A DNA stretch of 64,000 nt from positions 1,922,001 through 1,986,000 of the forward strand of contig NZ_CP072844.1 of assembly GCF_017948405.1 (NCBI RefSeq), written 5' to 3'. Origin of the DNA: Psychrosphaera aestuarii. GTDB taxonomy: Bacteria; Pseudomonadota; Gammaproteobacteria; Enterobacterales; Alteromonadaceae. The notes beneath the pieces were generated by a model. The model saw only the letters and a program-made list of their open reading frames with translations, had not been told where the DNA came from and searched no databases. A program made the translations under genes and the position numbers. Positions within the stretch are counted from its first letter, which is position 1. Each line of letters begins with the position of its first letter. Positions 28,535 through 38,000 of this stretch are shown here, piece by piece.

Positions 28535-30585
28535 GCATTTTGACTTTTACTCATAATAGCGCTCAACGGCTCTGGTTTTCCAAATAAGTAACCTTGTAGT
28601 TGCTGGCAGTCGTGCTTTATTAAAAAGTCCATTTGGTTATTCGTCTCTACACCTTCAGCACATATAGTTAGATTTAGTTGTTTCGCTAATTTAATTATCG
28701 TTGTTGTAATTAATGTGCTTTGCACCGAGACCTCTAACTCATCAACAAATTGTTTGTCGATTTTCAATGTGTCTATTGGCATTTTTGTCAGGTAGCCAAG
28801 TGATGAATAACCCGTTCCAAAATCATCTAGCGCAATGCTACAGCCGAAGTTTTTTAAACTGGTTAGAAAAGAGTCAGCTTCTTCGAAGTTTTCAAGGTAG
28901 GCCGACTCTGTAACTTCAAATTCGATTGTTTCGGGTAAGATGCGGTTACTACTTACATGATGCTTGATGAAGTCCAGTAAAGAAGCTCTTTTAATATCAT
29001 GCGCTGATAAATTAATGGCGATCTTTAGTCCTGACTCATGAAGTGACATCAAGGTTGGAGTGTCTTTACAAACTTGTTGAATTACCCACTCAGTTAATTG
29101 TTTTATTTTTCCAGATTTTTCTGATATTGGAATGAATTCAGCCGGCGATACAAAGCCTAACTCTTTACTTGTCCAACGAATTAACGCCTCATATCCAACT
29201 ATTACTTTGTCGATATTAACCTTTGGCTGGTAATATACGTTAAATTCGTTATTTTTAATTGCGGGTATAAAGGAATTAGCAATTTGTAATTTACGTTTTT
29301 TATCTTCCATCATTTCAGGTAAAAATTCAGTATGAGTATTTTTCCCTGCCATTTTCGAGCGATACATGGCAATGTCTGCATTGGTTATGAAGTCGCTTAG
29401 ATTAAAGTGTGAGTCTTGAGCTTTAGCTACCCCGATACTTACTGAAATATTTAATTCCCAACCAGATACCAATATTGGTTTATTGAGCCCATTTATGATT
29501 CTATTGGCAATTTCTTCGAGTTCGTAGTCGTTTGGTTCTTTGTGCATTAAAATTAAAAACTCATCGCCGCCCAACCTTGCAATAACATCACTATTTCTTA
29601 AAAAGCTAGGTAATAATTTTGCTATTTCAATTAACAAACCATCGCCGACATCATGACCATAGTTGTCGTTGATTTCCTTAAATCCATCTAAATCTAAATA
29701 CATTAAGGTAACGTTTATTCCTTCGCGCTCAGCTTTAGCGAGCTCTAAACGTAGTGTTTCCATAAAAAATGAACGGTTGGGCAGGCCCGTTAATGAGTCA
29801 AAATTAGCCAAACGTTGCATAGTTTTTTGTTGTTCTTTTAGTCGGCGCGTGTACTTTTCATTTTTATCAGTTTCAGTCTCTATTGTTGCCATCATATTGT
29901 TAAAATTATCACCAAGACTTTTTACTTCTGACTTTCCAGTGAAGTCAAACCGTACGCTGTAGTCTTGGGTTTTTGTAACTAGGTTAGCTAACTTAGAAAG
30001 TTTATTGAGTGGCAACAATAAGTCACCTTGGATTTTTAAAACAAAATATAAAACAATGATTAATAGAACAAAAACTATCGGTGTGACATTAACAATCAGA
30101 GATAAGTTACTGTCATTGAGTGGTTTACGTGCATCTTTTACAATTAATAGGTAGCCTTGCGGAAAGCTCGGATCGCCGACTTGTTTCAGGGCAATTAAGT
30201 TGTCTTTATTGCTGTATACCCCAAGAGATAAGCTTTGTATGTCATTGGGTAAGTAGGATTTAATATCAGAGTTTTGCTGCGATAACGACTGGCCTATATA
30301 CACCTGCTTTGAATTCCATTCGCTGTCATATATAGCGGCTACTTTTATATTTTTATAGGCGTCTAACCTAAGCAACATAGTTGTTAATTCAATTTCGTTA
30401 AACTCAAGCGCTATAATCGGGATCAAATCATTAGACATGTTTTCTGACAACGAATCTAAATCATTAATCACCGATTTTTTGTATAGCCTTTCGTGCTCTA
30501 ACATTGACATTAATAATATTGTAACTGTCAAAGCTATAAAGGCGAGCACTGTGATTGAGGTTAATGTACCTTTAATACTTCGCAA
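28531..30585 (-). CDS. Membrane HAMP-GGDEF-EAL protein (c-di-GMP turnover)
   Basis: 684 residues from TTG 30585, with AGGG nine bases upstream; a TTG at 30594 is the alternative, and no ATG precedes the first membrane segment. Order (numbered from the TTG at 30594): TM about 12-31, periplasmic sensor about 32-165, TM about 167-187, HAMP, short coiled coil, GGDEF (RLGGDEF near 341-347 with the inhibitory RxxD just before), then EAL (YEALIRW near 468-474, and DDFGTGYSSL). Both catalytic motifs are intact, so synthesis, breakdown or both are possible. It faces the PstS-like gene. Confidence 0.92.
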   Translation of the reverse strand: MRSIKGTLTSITVLAFIALTVTILLMSMLEHERLYKKSVINDLDSLSENMSNDLIPIIALEFNEIELTTMLLRLDAYKNIKVAAIYDSEWNSKQVYIGQSLSQQNSDIKSYLPNDIQSLSLGVYSNKDNLIALKQVGDPSFPQGYLLIVKDARKPLNDSNLSLIVNVTPIVFVLLIIVLYFVLKIQGDLLLPLNKLSKLANLVTKTQDYSVRFDFTGKSEVKSLGDNFNNMMATIETETDKNEKYTRRLKEQQKTMQRLANFDSLTGLPNRSFFMETLRLELAKAEREGINVTLMYLDLDGFKEINDNYGHDVGDGLLIEIAKLLPSFLRNSDVIARLGGDEFLILMHKEPNDYELEEIANRIINGLNKPILVSGWELNISVSIGVAKAQDSHFNLSDFITNADIAMYRSKMAGKNTHTEFLPEMMEDKKRKLQIANSFIPAIKNNEFNVYYQPKVNIDKVIVGYEALIRWTSKELGFVSPAEFIPISEKSGKIKQLTEWVIQQVCKDTPTLMSLHESGLKIAINLSAHDIKRASLLDFIKHHVSSNRILPETIEFEVTESAYLENFEEADSFLTSLKNFGCSIALDDFGTGYSSLGYLTKMPIDTLKIDKQFVDELEVSVQSTLITTTIIKLAKQLNLTICAEGVETNNQMDFLIKHDCQQLQGYLFGKPEPLSAIMSKSQNA

Positions 30586-30671
30586 AAAACACAACCCTGC
30601 TTAAACCATTATTTTAATAAACATAATAGCTTATATTCATTTAAACCTTGAGCCAGAACCTAATATTTCGC

Positions 30672-30697
30672 AAAAAAAACCGAGCTAATGCTCGGTT
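30672..30697 (-). terminator. Strong terminator after the long GAPDH gene
   Basis: 8-bp stem AACCGAGC / GCTCGGTT with a TAAT loop. On the minus strand it is followed by eight T residues (complement of 30672-30679). Confidence 0.85.
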
Positions 30698-30747
30698 GAT
30701 TAAATATAACACCGACTTTTAAGAGAAGCCGAGCTCTACTTTAAGGT

Positions 30748-32190
30748 TTACTTAGGTAATGTAGGGTATTCGATGCCTGCCATTTCCTGCATAACACGCA
30801 CAACCTGACAGCTATAACCAAACTCGTTGTCGTACCAAACGTAAAGAACAGCTCGGTCACCATCAACAATTGTTGCTTGAGAATCAACAACACCGGCGTA
30901 ACGGCTACCTACTAAGTCAGTAGATACAATTTCAGTTGAACTTGTAAAGTCTACTTGATCTTTTAAATCAGAATGCAGTGCTACATCTAGCAAGTAATCA
31001 TTTAACTCTTCACGAGACGTGCTCTTTTCAAGATTAAGGTTCATGATCGCCATAGACACGTTTGGTGTTGGTACACGAATCGCGTTACCAGTTAACTTAC
31101 CGTGTAATTCAGGTAATGCTTTAGATACCGCTTTAGCAGCACCTGTTGATGTTAATACCATATTTAATGCTGCAGAACGTCCACGACGCTCAGCTTTATG
31201 GAAGTTATCAATTAGGTTTTGATCATTTGTGTATGAATGAACTGTTTCAACGTGGCCATTTTTAATGCCAAACTTGTCGTTCATTGCTTTTAACACTGGC
31301 GTAATAGCATTGGTTGTACAACTTGCCGCACACACAATCGTGTCTTCAGGTTTAATGTCTTTTTCGTTTACACCGTAGACGATGTTTTTGATTTGACCAC
31401 CCGCCGGAGCAGTTAGAAGGACTTTAGAAGTGCCTTTAGATTTAAGGTGCAAACCTAAGCCGTCTTCATCTTTCCAGATGCCAGTATTATCAACGATTAG
31501 CGCATTTTTAATGCCATAGTCTGTGTAATCAATGCTATCTGGAGAGTTTGCATAGATAACCTGAATGTAAGTACCATTTGCTTTTATTACGTTTGTTTCA
31601 TTGTCTACCGTAATGCTGCCATTAAAAGGACCATGTACAGAGTCACGACGTAATAAACTTGCGCGCTTTTCTAAGTCACCGTCTTTACCACCACGAACAA
31701 CAATTGCTCGTAAACGTAAGTTAGCGTTAGGACCATTACGTTCAATTAGCAAACGAGCGAGTAAACGACCAATTCGACCAAAACCGTATAATACAACGTC
31801 TTGTGGTTCTTGGCCTTCACCACCTAAAATGCTCGCAAGCTCTTCTTTAAGGTAATCTTCTTTAGTTGCACCTTCACCGGCAAACTTATAAAGATTTCTG
31901 AATGCTAATTTGCCTAGATCAATTTTTGCAGGCTTAAGATCCATTTTCGAAATAATTTCAAGGAATTCAAAGCTTTCACGAAGACGAAGTTTTTGACCTT
32001 CATATTTAGTTACTGTTTTGTGAGCTTTGATAATATCAATCGCAGATGCCGACACTAGCGGACGACCGTATATGCAAATTTCGATACCGTGGTTACGATA
32101 TAGGCTACCAATAATTGGTTGCATACGATCGGCGTAATCTTGTCTTTCTAACCAACTTTGTTGGTATTGCTGTTCTGGAGTTAGTGTCAT
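30748..32190 (-). CDS. Long-form glyceraldehyde-3-phosphate dehydrogenase
   Basis: 480 residues. An N-terminal extension of about 130 residues without a recognised domain precedes a normal GAPDH: NAD-binding YGFGRIGR near 135-142, catalytic Cys291 in CAASCTTNAITP, and the C-terminal YDNEFGYSCQVVRV. This 470-480-residue form is a second GAPDH in several Alteromonadales and Vibrionales, often called GapB and linked to gluconeogenesis; that role is inferred. The leader holds a 38-bp operator-like palindrome over the -35 and a perfect 9-bp hairpin. It diverges strongly from gapA at 47744. Confidence 0.9.
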   Translation of the reverse strand: MTLTPEQQYQQSWLERQDYADRMQPIIGSLYRNHGIEICIYGRPLVSASAIDIIKAHKTVTKYEGQKLRLRESFEFLEIISKMDLKPAKIDLGKLAFRNLYKFAGEGATKEDYLKEELASILGGEGQEPQDVVLYGFGRIGRLLARLLIERNGPNANLRLRAIVVRGGKDGDLEKRASLLRRDSVHGPFNGSITVDNETNVIKANGTYIQVIYANSPDSIDYTDYGIKNALIVDNTGIWKDEDGLGLHLKSKGTSKVLLTAPAGGQIKNIVYGVNEKDIKPEDTIVCAASCTTNAITPVLKAMNDKFGIKNGHVETVHSYTNDQNLIDNFHKAERRGRSAALNMVLTSTGAAKAVSKALPELHGKLTGNAIRVPTPNVSMAIMNLNLEKSTSREELNDYLLDVALHSDLKDQVDFTSSTEIVSTDLVGSRYAGVVDSQATIVDGDRAVLYVWYDNEFGYSCQVVRVMQEMAGIEYPTLPK

Positions 32191-32225
32191 TACATCTACC
32201 CTTTAACTTAATCAAATTAAAACGC

Positions 32226-32244
32226 GATTGAAGGCCCTTCAATC
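32226..32244 (-). promoter_or_regulatory. Perfect inverted repeat in the long-GAPDH leader
   Basis: Arms GATTGAAGG and CCTTCAATC around a single base, between the predicted transcription start and the ATG. On the minus strand it is followed by GCGTTTTAATTT, so it could fold as an attenuator-like hairpin or be a second operator. Confidence 0.4.
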
Positions 32245-32269
32245 AAAACTGCCGGCATTGTAAATTAAT

Positions 32270-32298
32270 ATTATGAAAGTTTAAATGTAATATTACAA
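32270..32298 (-). promoter_or_regulatory. Predicted promoter of the long-GAPDH gene
   Basis: Minus-strand -35 TTGTAA (complement of 32293-32298) and -10 CATAAT (complement of 32270-32275) with a 17-base spacer. The concentric palindrome at 32273-32310 covers the -35. Confidence 0.4.
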
Positions 32299-32310
32299 AA
32301 ACACTTTCAT
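32273..32310. promoter_or_regulatory. 38-bp concentric palindrome (operator candidate)
   Basis: Inner arms TGTAAT/ATTACA meet at 32286-32297. Outer arms ATGAAAGT (32273-32280) and ACTTTCAT (32303-32310) are exactly symmetric about the same centre, with 5-base non-matching spacers. The inner part resembles a HexR half-site but lacks the 3-base centre of the HexR sites elsewhere in the window. Confidence 0.5.
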
Positions 32311-32393
32311 TTTATACAAAGGGTCGTGAACTATCCTGTACAACAAGTGACTTAAATAGACGTAACAGGCGTAAAACTGCTACTCAAAAAGGT

Positions 32394-32795
32394 TTAATCT
32401 GTATTTTCCATACTACGAAATGTAAGTGATACTGAATTAACACAGTAACGCTTACCGGTATTAGTTGGTCCATCATCAAATATGTGTCCTAGATGCGCAT
32501 CACATTGCGAACATAATATTTCCGTTCTAATCATGCCATGACTACTGTCTTTCACATACTTAATTGCATCATCCGAACAGGCATCAAATGAAGGCCAACC
32601 GCAGTGTGACTCAAACTTTTGATCCGAATAAAAGAGAGGCTGCTCACAGCAAACACAGTGATATACCCCTTTTCGAGCTTCATTTAACAGCGCACCAGAG
32701 TATGGTCGCTCTGTGCCATGATTCCGAGTCACCTCATATTGTTCCGGCGTTAGCTCCGCGCGCCACTGCGCGTCGCTCTTTTCAACTTTACTCAT
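32394..32795 (-). CDS. msrB: Peptide-methionine (R)-S-oxide reductase
   Basis: 133 residues. Two structural zinc CxxC pairs are at Cys47/Cys50 and Cys95/Cys98. CGWPSF is conserved near residue 65 and the catalytic Cys118 lies in RYCVNSVSL. There is no signal peptide, so it repairs methionine-R-sulfoxide in cytoplasmic proteins. It lies 21 bases after the LysR gene on the same strand and may be co-transcribed with it. Confidence 0.95.
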   Translation of the reverse strand: MSKVEKSDAQWRAELTPEQYEVTRNHGTERPYSGALLNEARKGVYHCVCCEQPLFYSDQKFESHCGWPSFDACSDDAIKYVKDSSHGMIRTEILCSQCDAHLGHIFDDGPTNTGKRYCVNSVSLTFRSMENTD

Positions 32796-32816
32796 AATGT
32801 ACTCGCCTTATGGTAA

Positions 32817-33788
32817 TTAAATATTTAACAAACCATCTTGTGGTTCATTTCCATACATAGACTCAAAATTTGGAATATTTGACTCCCAGCTTGGGACTTT
32901 ATCGCCAATTAATTCTCTAATAGTATCAATAAATAACCGAGTCTTTACTGGTGAATCACGATGTGGATACACTGCATAGAGTGAACCAAAGTCTATTAAT
33001 TTTAAATGAGTCATAATTGGCATTAATTTTCCAGTTATAACCTCTTGGTTTAACATTTGCGCAGACACAACTGCAAACATGTTGCCGGACTCTGCCGTTT
33101 TGACTAACATTTCCACGTCATTCACTCTATAAGCTGCATTCAGTTTTATCGAGTCTTCGAGTCCTTTTTCGTTTATAAAGTTTAGTCGATCAACTTCCAT
33201 ACCCGATGAAGAGTATATAGCGCAAGGTAAGGTTTTTAGGTCGTCTAGTGTTTCTGGTTTTTTAAATCGTTTGAAAAACTCATCAGAAGCAACAATAGCC
33301 AGCCGGTTTCGTGCTAATTTTCTCGCGATAAGAGTTGAGTCTTTTGGCTCTCCAAAACGAAAGCCAATATCGTAACCCTCACCCACTAAGTCAACTAACC
33401 GATCTTCAAGCCTGAGTTCTACATCTATCTGCGGAAAACGTCGTTGAAACTCTATAATTGCTTGCTGTACATATCGGCGTCCAAAATGTGTCGAACTTGT
33501 AATTTTTAGTCGACCTTGTGGTTCTGAATGATAATTTTGCGCGCGTCTTTTTGTTTCGTTTAACAACTCTCTAAGTAACTTTGCTTGTTCTACGATCTCT
33601 GTGCCTGCGGCGGTTAGAGAAAGAGAGCGTGTTGTTCGATTTAATACCCTAACACCTAGCTCTTGCTCTAGTTTGGCTATTTGTTTTGAGATAACCGATC
33701 GATCGACATGCCGATGCTCAGACACCTTGGCAAAAGTGCCTAACTCAGTTACCTCCAACAATAGAAGCAGTTTACTCGCCAAATCCAT
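32817..33788 (-). CDS. LysR-family transcriptional regulator
   Basis: 323 residues. An N-terminal winged helix-turn-helix (about 1-60; VSEHRHVDRSVISKQIAKLEQELGV-type) is followed by a LysR effector domain with the QGRLKITSS-type junction near residue 92. It is divergent from the RND efflux genes across 102 bases, the usual arrangement for a local regulator of the pump. The inducer is unknown. msrB follows on the same strand. Confidence 0.9.
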   Translation of the reverse strand: MDLASKLLLLLEVTELGTFAKVSEHRHVDRSVISKQIAKLEQELGVRVLNRTTRSLSLTAAGTEIVEQAKLLRELLNETKRRAQNYHSEPQGRLKITSSTHFGRRYVQQAIIEFQRRFPQIDVELRLEDRLVDLVGEGYDIGFRFGEPKDSTLIARKLARNRLAIVASDEFFKRFKKPETLDDLKTLPCAIYSSSGMEVDRLNFINEKGLEDSIKLNAAYRVNDVEMLVKTAESGNMFAVVSAQMLNQEVITGKLMPIMTHLKLIDFGSLYAVYPHRDSPVKTRLFIDTIRELIGDKVPSWESNIPNFESMYGNEPQDGLLNI

Positions 33789-33839
33789 AGATTTTCCATT
33801 GGTGCATTGTAAGCATTAATAAAGTGCTAATTCGAGCAT

Positions 33840-33855
33840 TATTCTCGTAAGAATA
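33840..33855. promoter_or_regulatory. Inverted repeat at the RND efflux promoter
   Basis: TATTCT-CGTA-AGAATA, a perfect 6-bp-arm dyad, directly before a consensus -10 TATAAT at 33862-33867 of the efflux operon. It overlaps the -35 position, so it may be an operator, possibly for the divergent LysR regulator. Confidence 0.4.
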
Positions 33856-33890
33856 CAAGTCTATAATTCTTGGCAACTTAGGAGAATACT

Positions 33891-35072
33891 ATGACAAGAA
33901 CTTTGAAATTTGGAATGCTTAGTTTAGCACTTGCCAGCGTAATTGGGTGTGCTGAGGTAAAAACACAACAAGGAAATGGTGCCCCACCGCCACCCGTGAT
34001 CGATGTTGCGACAGTTTCATCCATTGAAATTACTGATTGGCACACTTTTACTACACGCACCGTTGCGCCAGAAGAAGTGCAATTACGACCGCGCGTTACT
34101 GGCATTATTGAATCCGTTCGCTTTACAGAGGGCTCCTATGTTAAAGAAGGTGACATTTTATTTTCACTTGATAAACGAGCATATCAAGCAGAGCTTAAAA
34201 ACTTAGAAGCGCAACTAAAACGAAGCAAAGCGGCACTTCGTCAAGCGAAGAGCGAATATGAGCGAGGAATGTCGCTGGCTGAATCTAAAGCAATTTCTGT
34301 AGAACAAGTTGATGCACGTCGTGCTCTTTTTGATCAACGTAGTGCTGACGTTGATTCAATTGAGTCTTCGTTAAATATAGCCCGCTTGAATTTAGACTTT
34401 AGTGATATAAAAGCGCCTATATCTGGAAAGATATCTTTGGCATACCATACTAAAGGGAACACAGTACGCGCGACAGAAACCGTTCTTACTAATATTGTCG
34501 CTAGCGATACGATAGAGACCTATTTTGAAATAGACGAGCGTACATGGAACAATAAGTTTGCCTCGCTAGAAAATTTAATCGGTCTGCCTGTGCGTATGGA
34601 GTTGACCGGTTCTAAAAAAGCCATCTTTGGTAACTTAGACTTTATAGATAACATGATCAATTCAAGCACAGGTACTATTAAAGTGCGTGCTGTTTTTGAT
34701 AATGAGTCTGGTGCATTACTACCAGGTGCTTTTGCTCGTGTTAGTATCGCTCCTACAGACTTTTCACAACAAATTATTGTTCCTGAACGTGCAATTGGTA
34801 CCGACTTAAAAAATAAATTTATCCTTGTTGTTAAAGATGAAAACACTCTTACATATCGCCCAATTCAAGTAGGTAAACGTTTAGGTGATTTTAGAATTGT
34901 TACTAGTGGCTTAAAAGCAGGTGAAAAAATTGCGGCAAATGGCCCTGCGAAAGTAGGACCTGGTATGCCAATTAACCCTAAACAGGTTGAACTTGAATTA
35001 CCAAAAAGCTTATTAGTAAGTGATTTCTTAACACATTTAAAGTCCACTACTAGTGTAATGGGTGCCAAGTAA
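33891..35072 (+). CDS. RND efflux periplasmic adaptor (membrane fusion) lipoprotein
   Basis: 393 residues. The signal sequence ends in a lipobox-like SVIGC at about Cys20, so it is a predicted lipoprotein anchored in the inner membrane. The hairpin (about 100-165) is flanked by lipoyl halves (RPRVTGIIESVRFTEGSYVKEGD and DIKAPISGKI-type). It is of the AcrA/MexE class. AGGAG precedes the ATG, and the -10 TATAAT lies 24 bases upstream. The permease gene starts 1 base after the stop. No outer-membrane channel gene is adjacent. Confidence 0.93.
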   Translation: MTRTLKFGMLSLALASVIGCAEVKTQQGNGAPPPPVIDVATVSSIEITDWHTFTTRTVAPEEVQLRPRVTGIIESVRFTEGSYVKEGDILFSLDKRAYQAELKNLEAQLKRSKAALRQAKSEYERGMSLAESKAISVEQVDARRALFDQRSADVDSIESSLNIARLNLDFSDIKAPISGKISLAYHTKGNTVRATETVLTNIVASDTIETYFEIDERTWNNKFASLENLIGLPVRMELTGSKKAIFGNLDFIDNMINSSTGTIKVRAVFDNESGALLPGAFARVSIAPTDFSQQIIVPERAIGTDLKNKFILVVKDENTLTYRPIQVGKRLGDFRIVTSGLKAGEKIAANGPAKVGPGMPINPKQVELELPKSLLVSDFLTHLKSTTSVMGAK

Positions 35073-35073
35073 T

Positions 35074-38000
35074 ATGAAATTTTCACACTTTTTTATAAGC
35101 CGGCCCATATTTGCGGTCATGTTATCGCTGATAATTTTTATTGCTGGTGCTATTTCATTAATGCAGTTACCGGTTAGTGAATACCCAGAGGTTGTTCCTC
35201 CAACGGTTGTTGTAAACGCAAGTTACCCTGGCGCAAATCCAAAGGTCATTGCTGAAACAGTAGCTACGCCTCTTGAGCAACAAATTAATGGTGTAGAAAA
35301 CATGTTATACATGTTTTCACAAGCAACCGGTGACGGGCGTCTATCGTTAACAATTACGTTTGCGCTTGGGACCGATTTAGATAAAGCTCAGCAACAAGTT
35401 CAAAGCCGAGTGAACAGTGCCGTGCCGCGTTTACCAGAAGAAGTTCAACGACTCGGTGTAATCGCAGAGAAGTCATCGCCTGACTTAGCTATGGTTGTTC
35501 ATTTATACTCACCAGAACGTAGCCACGACATAAGTTATTTATCAAACTACGCGGATATTTACGTCAAAGACCAGCTCACCCGACTAGAGTCGGTTGGTGA
35601 CGTTCGAGTCTTTGGTGGCGGTCAGTACGCCTTAAGAATTTGGTTAAACCCAGAACAACTTGCTGAACGCAAACTCACCGCGTCTGATGTGGTGAATGCC
35701 GTGCGCGCACAGAACAGACAAGTAGCGGCTGGTACACTAGGCGCACAACCAACGTCGTCAGACACACAGTTCCAAATTTTATTAAACGTTAAAGGCCGAA
35801 TGGGTAGCGTTGATGAATTTAACGACATTGTTATAAAAGTTGGCGATAACGGTGCTGTAACTCGATTGAGCGACATTGCTCGTATTGAGCTTGGTCAAAA
35901 TAATTATACACTTCGTGCAATGCTAGACAGTCAGCCAGCAGTTGCCTTGCCTATTTTTCAACGTCCTGGCTCGAACGCAATTGAACTGTCTGACAGTGTT
36001 CGTGAAGTTATGAAAGAACTTTCTACAAGATTCCCACAAGGGGTTGAGTACGATATTGTTTATGACCCAACTATTTTTGTTCGTGGCTCAATTGATGCCG
36101 TAATTACAACCTTATTTGAAGCGGTGTTGTTGGTCGTTATTGTTGTAATACTATTCTTGCAAACATGGCGTGCATCTATCATCCCACTTATTGCAGTCCC
36201 AGTTTCATTAGTCGGAACCTTTGCGGCTATGCAATGGCTTGGTGTCTCCATTAATACCTTATCGTTATTTGGCTTAGTCTTAGCCATTGGTATCGTAGTT
36301 GACGACGCCATCGTCGTGGTTGAAAATGTCGAGCGTAATATTGGTGACGGGCTTTCCCCGTTTGAAGCGACTAAAAAAGCAATGACAGAAGTGACGGGAC
36401 CAATTATTGCAATTGCGTTGGTATTATGTGCGGTATTTATCCCTACTGCATTTATTACTGGTTTAACCGGCCAATTTTATAAACAGTTTGCCTTAACTAT
36501 TACGATTTCGACGTTAATTTCTGCGTTTAATTCACTTACTTTATCGCCTGCATTATCGGCTATTCTTTTAAAGCCTCACGGTGCTAAACCGGACTGGTTG
36601 ACTCGTGTTCTAGATAAAGCTTTTGGTAAATGGTTATTTGCTCCTTTTAATAAAATGTTTGATAAGGCGTCAGACGGATACGTTGCACTCGTCAAAAAGC
36701 TAATTCGCTACTCAACAATCGTATTAGTCCTTTATATTGGCTTATTAGGACTAACAGGCAAAGTGTTTACGTCTATTCCAGGTGGCTTTATTCCTGCTCA
36801 AGATAAGCAATATCTGGTTGCTATTGCACAGCTTCCTGATGCAGCTAGTTTAGATAGAACTGAAGCTGTTGTTAAAGAAATGGAAAAAATTGCCTTAGCA
36901 ACACCGGGTGTAATACATACAGTTTCATTCCCTGGTTTATCGGTAAATGGATTTTCTAACAGCTCAAACAGCGGTATCGTATTTGTTACTCTTGATAGCT
37001 TTGAAAACCGAACAACCCCAGATTTATCAGCGATGGCTGTTGCTGGTCGCCTAAACGGCGCGTTTTACGGCATTGATGAAGCTTTTGTCGCTGTATTCCC
37101 TCCCCCGCCAATTCTAGGTTTAGGTACAACGGGTGGCTTTAAGTTACAAATAGAGGATAGAGCAAACTTAGGTTATGAAGCCTTATTTAATAATCTTCAA
37201 ACAGTAATCCAAGCCGCTTATAAGGAGCCAGCTTTAACCGGGATCTACTCAACCTTCCGTATTCAGGTTCCACAAATGGATATTGAAATAGATCGAGAGC
37301 AGGCGTTACTTCAGGGCATACCGCTTAATGATGTTTTTGATGCGCTGCAAATTTACTTAGGTTCGGTTTACGTTAACGACTTTAATTTGTTTGGTAGAAC
37401 ATACCAAGTTAACGCGCAGGCGGAAGCTGAGTTTCGTGCCGATCCAGAGCAAATATTACAATATAAAGTTCGTAATGCTCAAGGTCATATGATTCCGCTT
37501 GGAAGCATCCTTAAGGTGACGCCTACTACAGGACCAGACCGTGTTATGCATTACAACGGCTACCCTTCCGCAGAACTCAATGGCTCACCTGCGCCAGGTT
37601 ACTCTTCGGCTCAAGCTCAACAAGCGATAGAACGAGTTCTTGCAACAACATTGGATGACGGTATGGCATTTGAGTGGACAGAAGTTACCTACCAACAAAT
37701 CTTAGCCGGCAATACAATGGTTTATGTGTTTCCGTTAGTTGTTTTACTGGTATTTATGGTTCTAGCCTCACAATACGAAAGCTTAAGGTTACCTTTAGCA
37801 ATTATATTAATCGTGCCTATGACTATATTATCAGCATTAGTCGGTGTTTGGTTTGTATCGGGTGATAACAACATCTTTACCCAAATTGCACTTATTGTTT
37901 TGGTGGCGTTAGCCTGTAAAAATGCAATTTTAATGGTGGAGTTTGCCAAAGAAAAAGCAGATGCCGGAGCCACTACTTTTAATGCCATTGTTGACGCATG

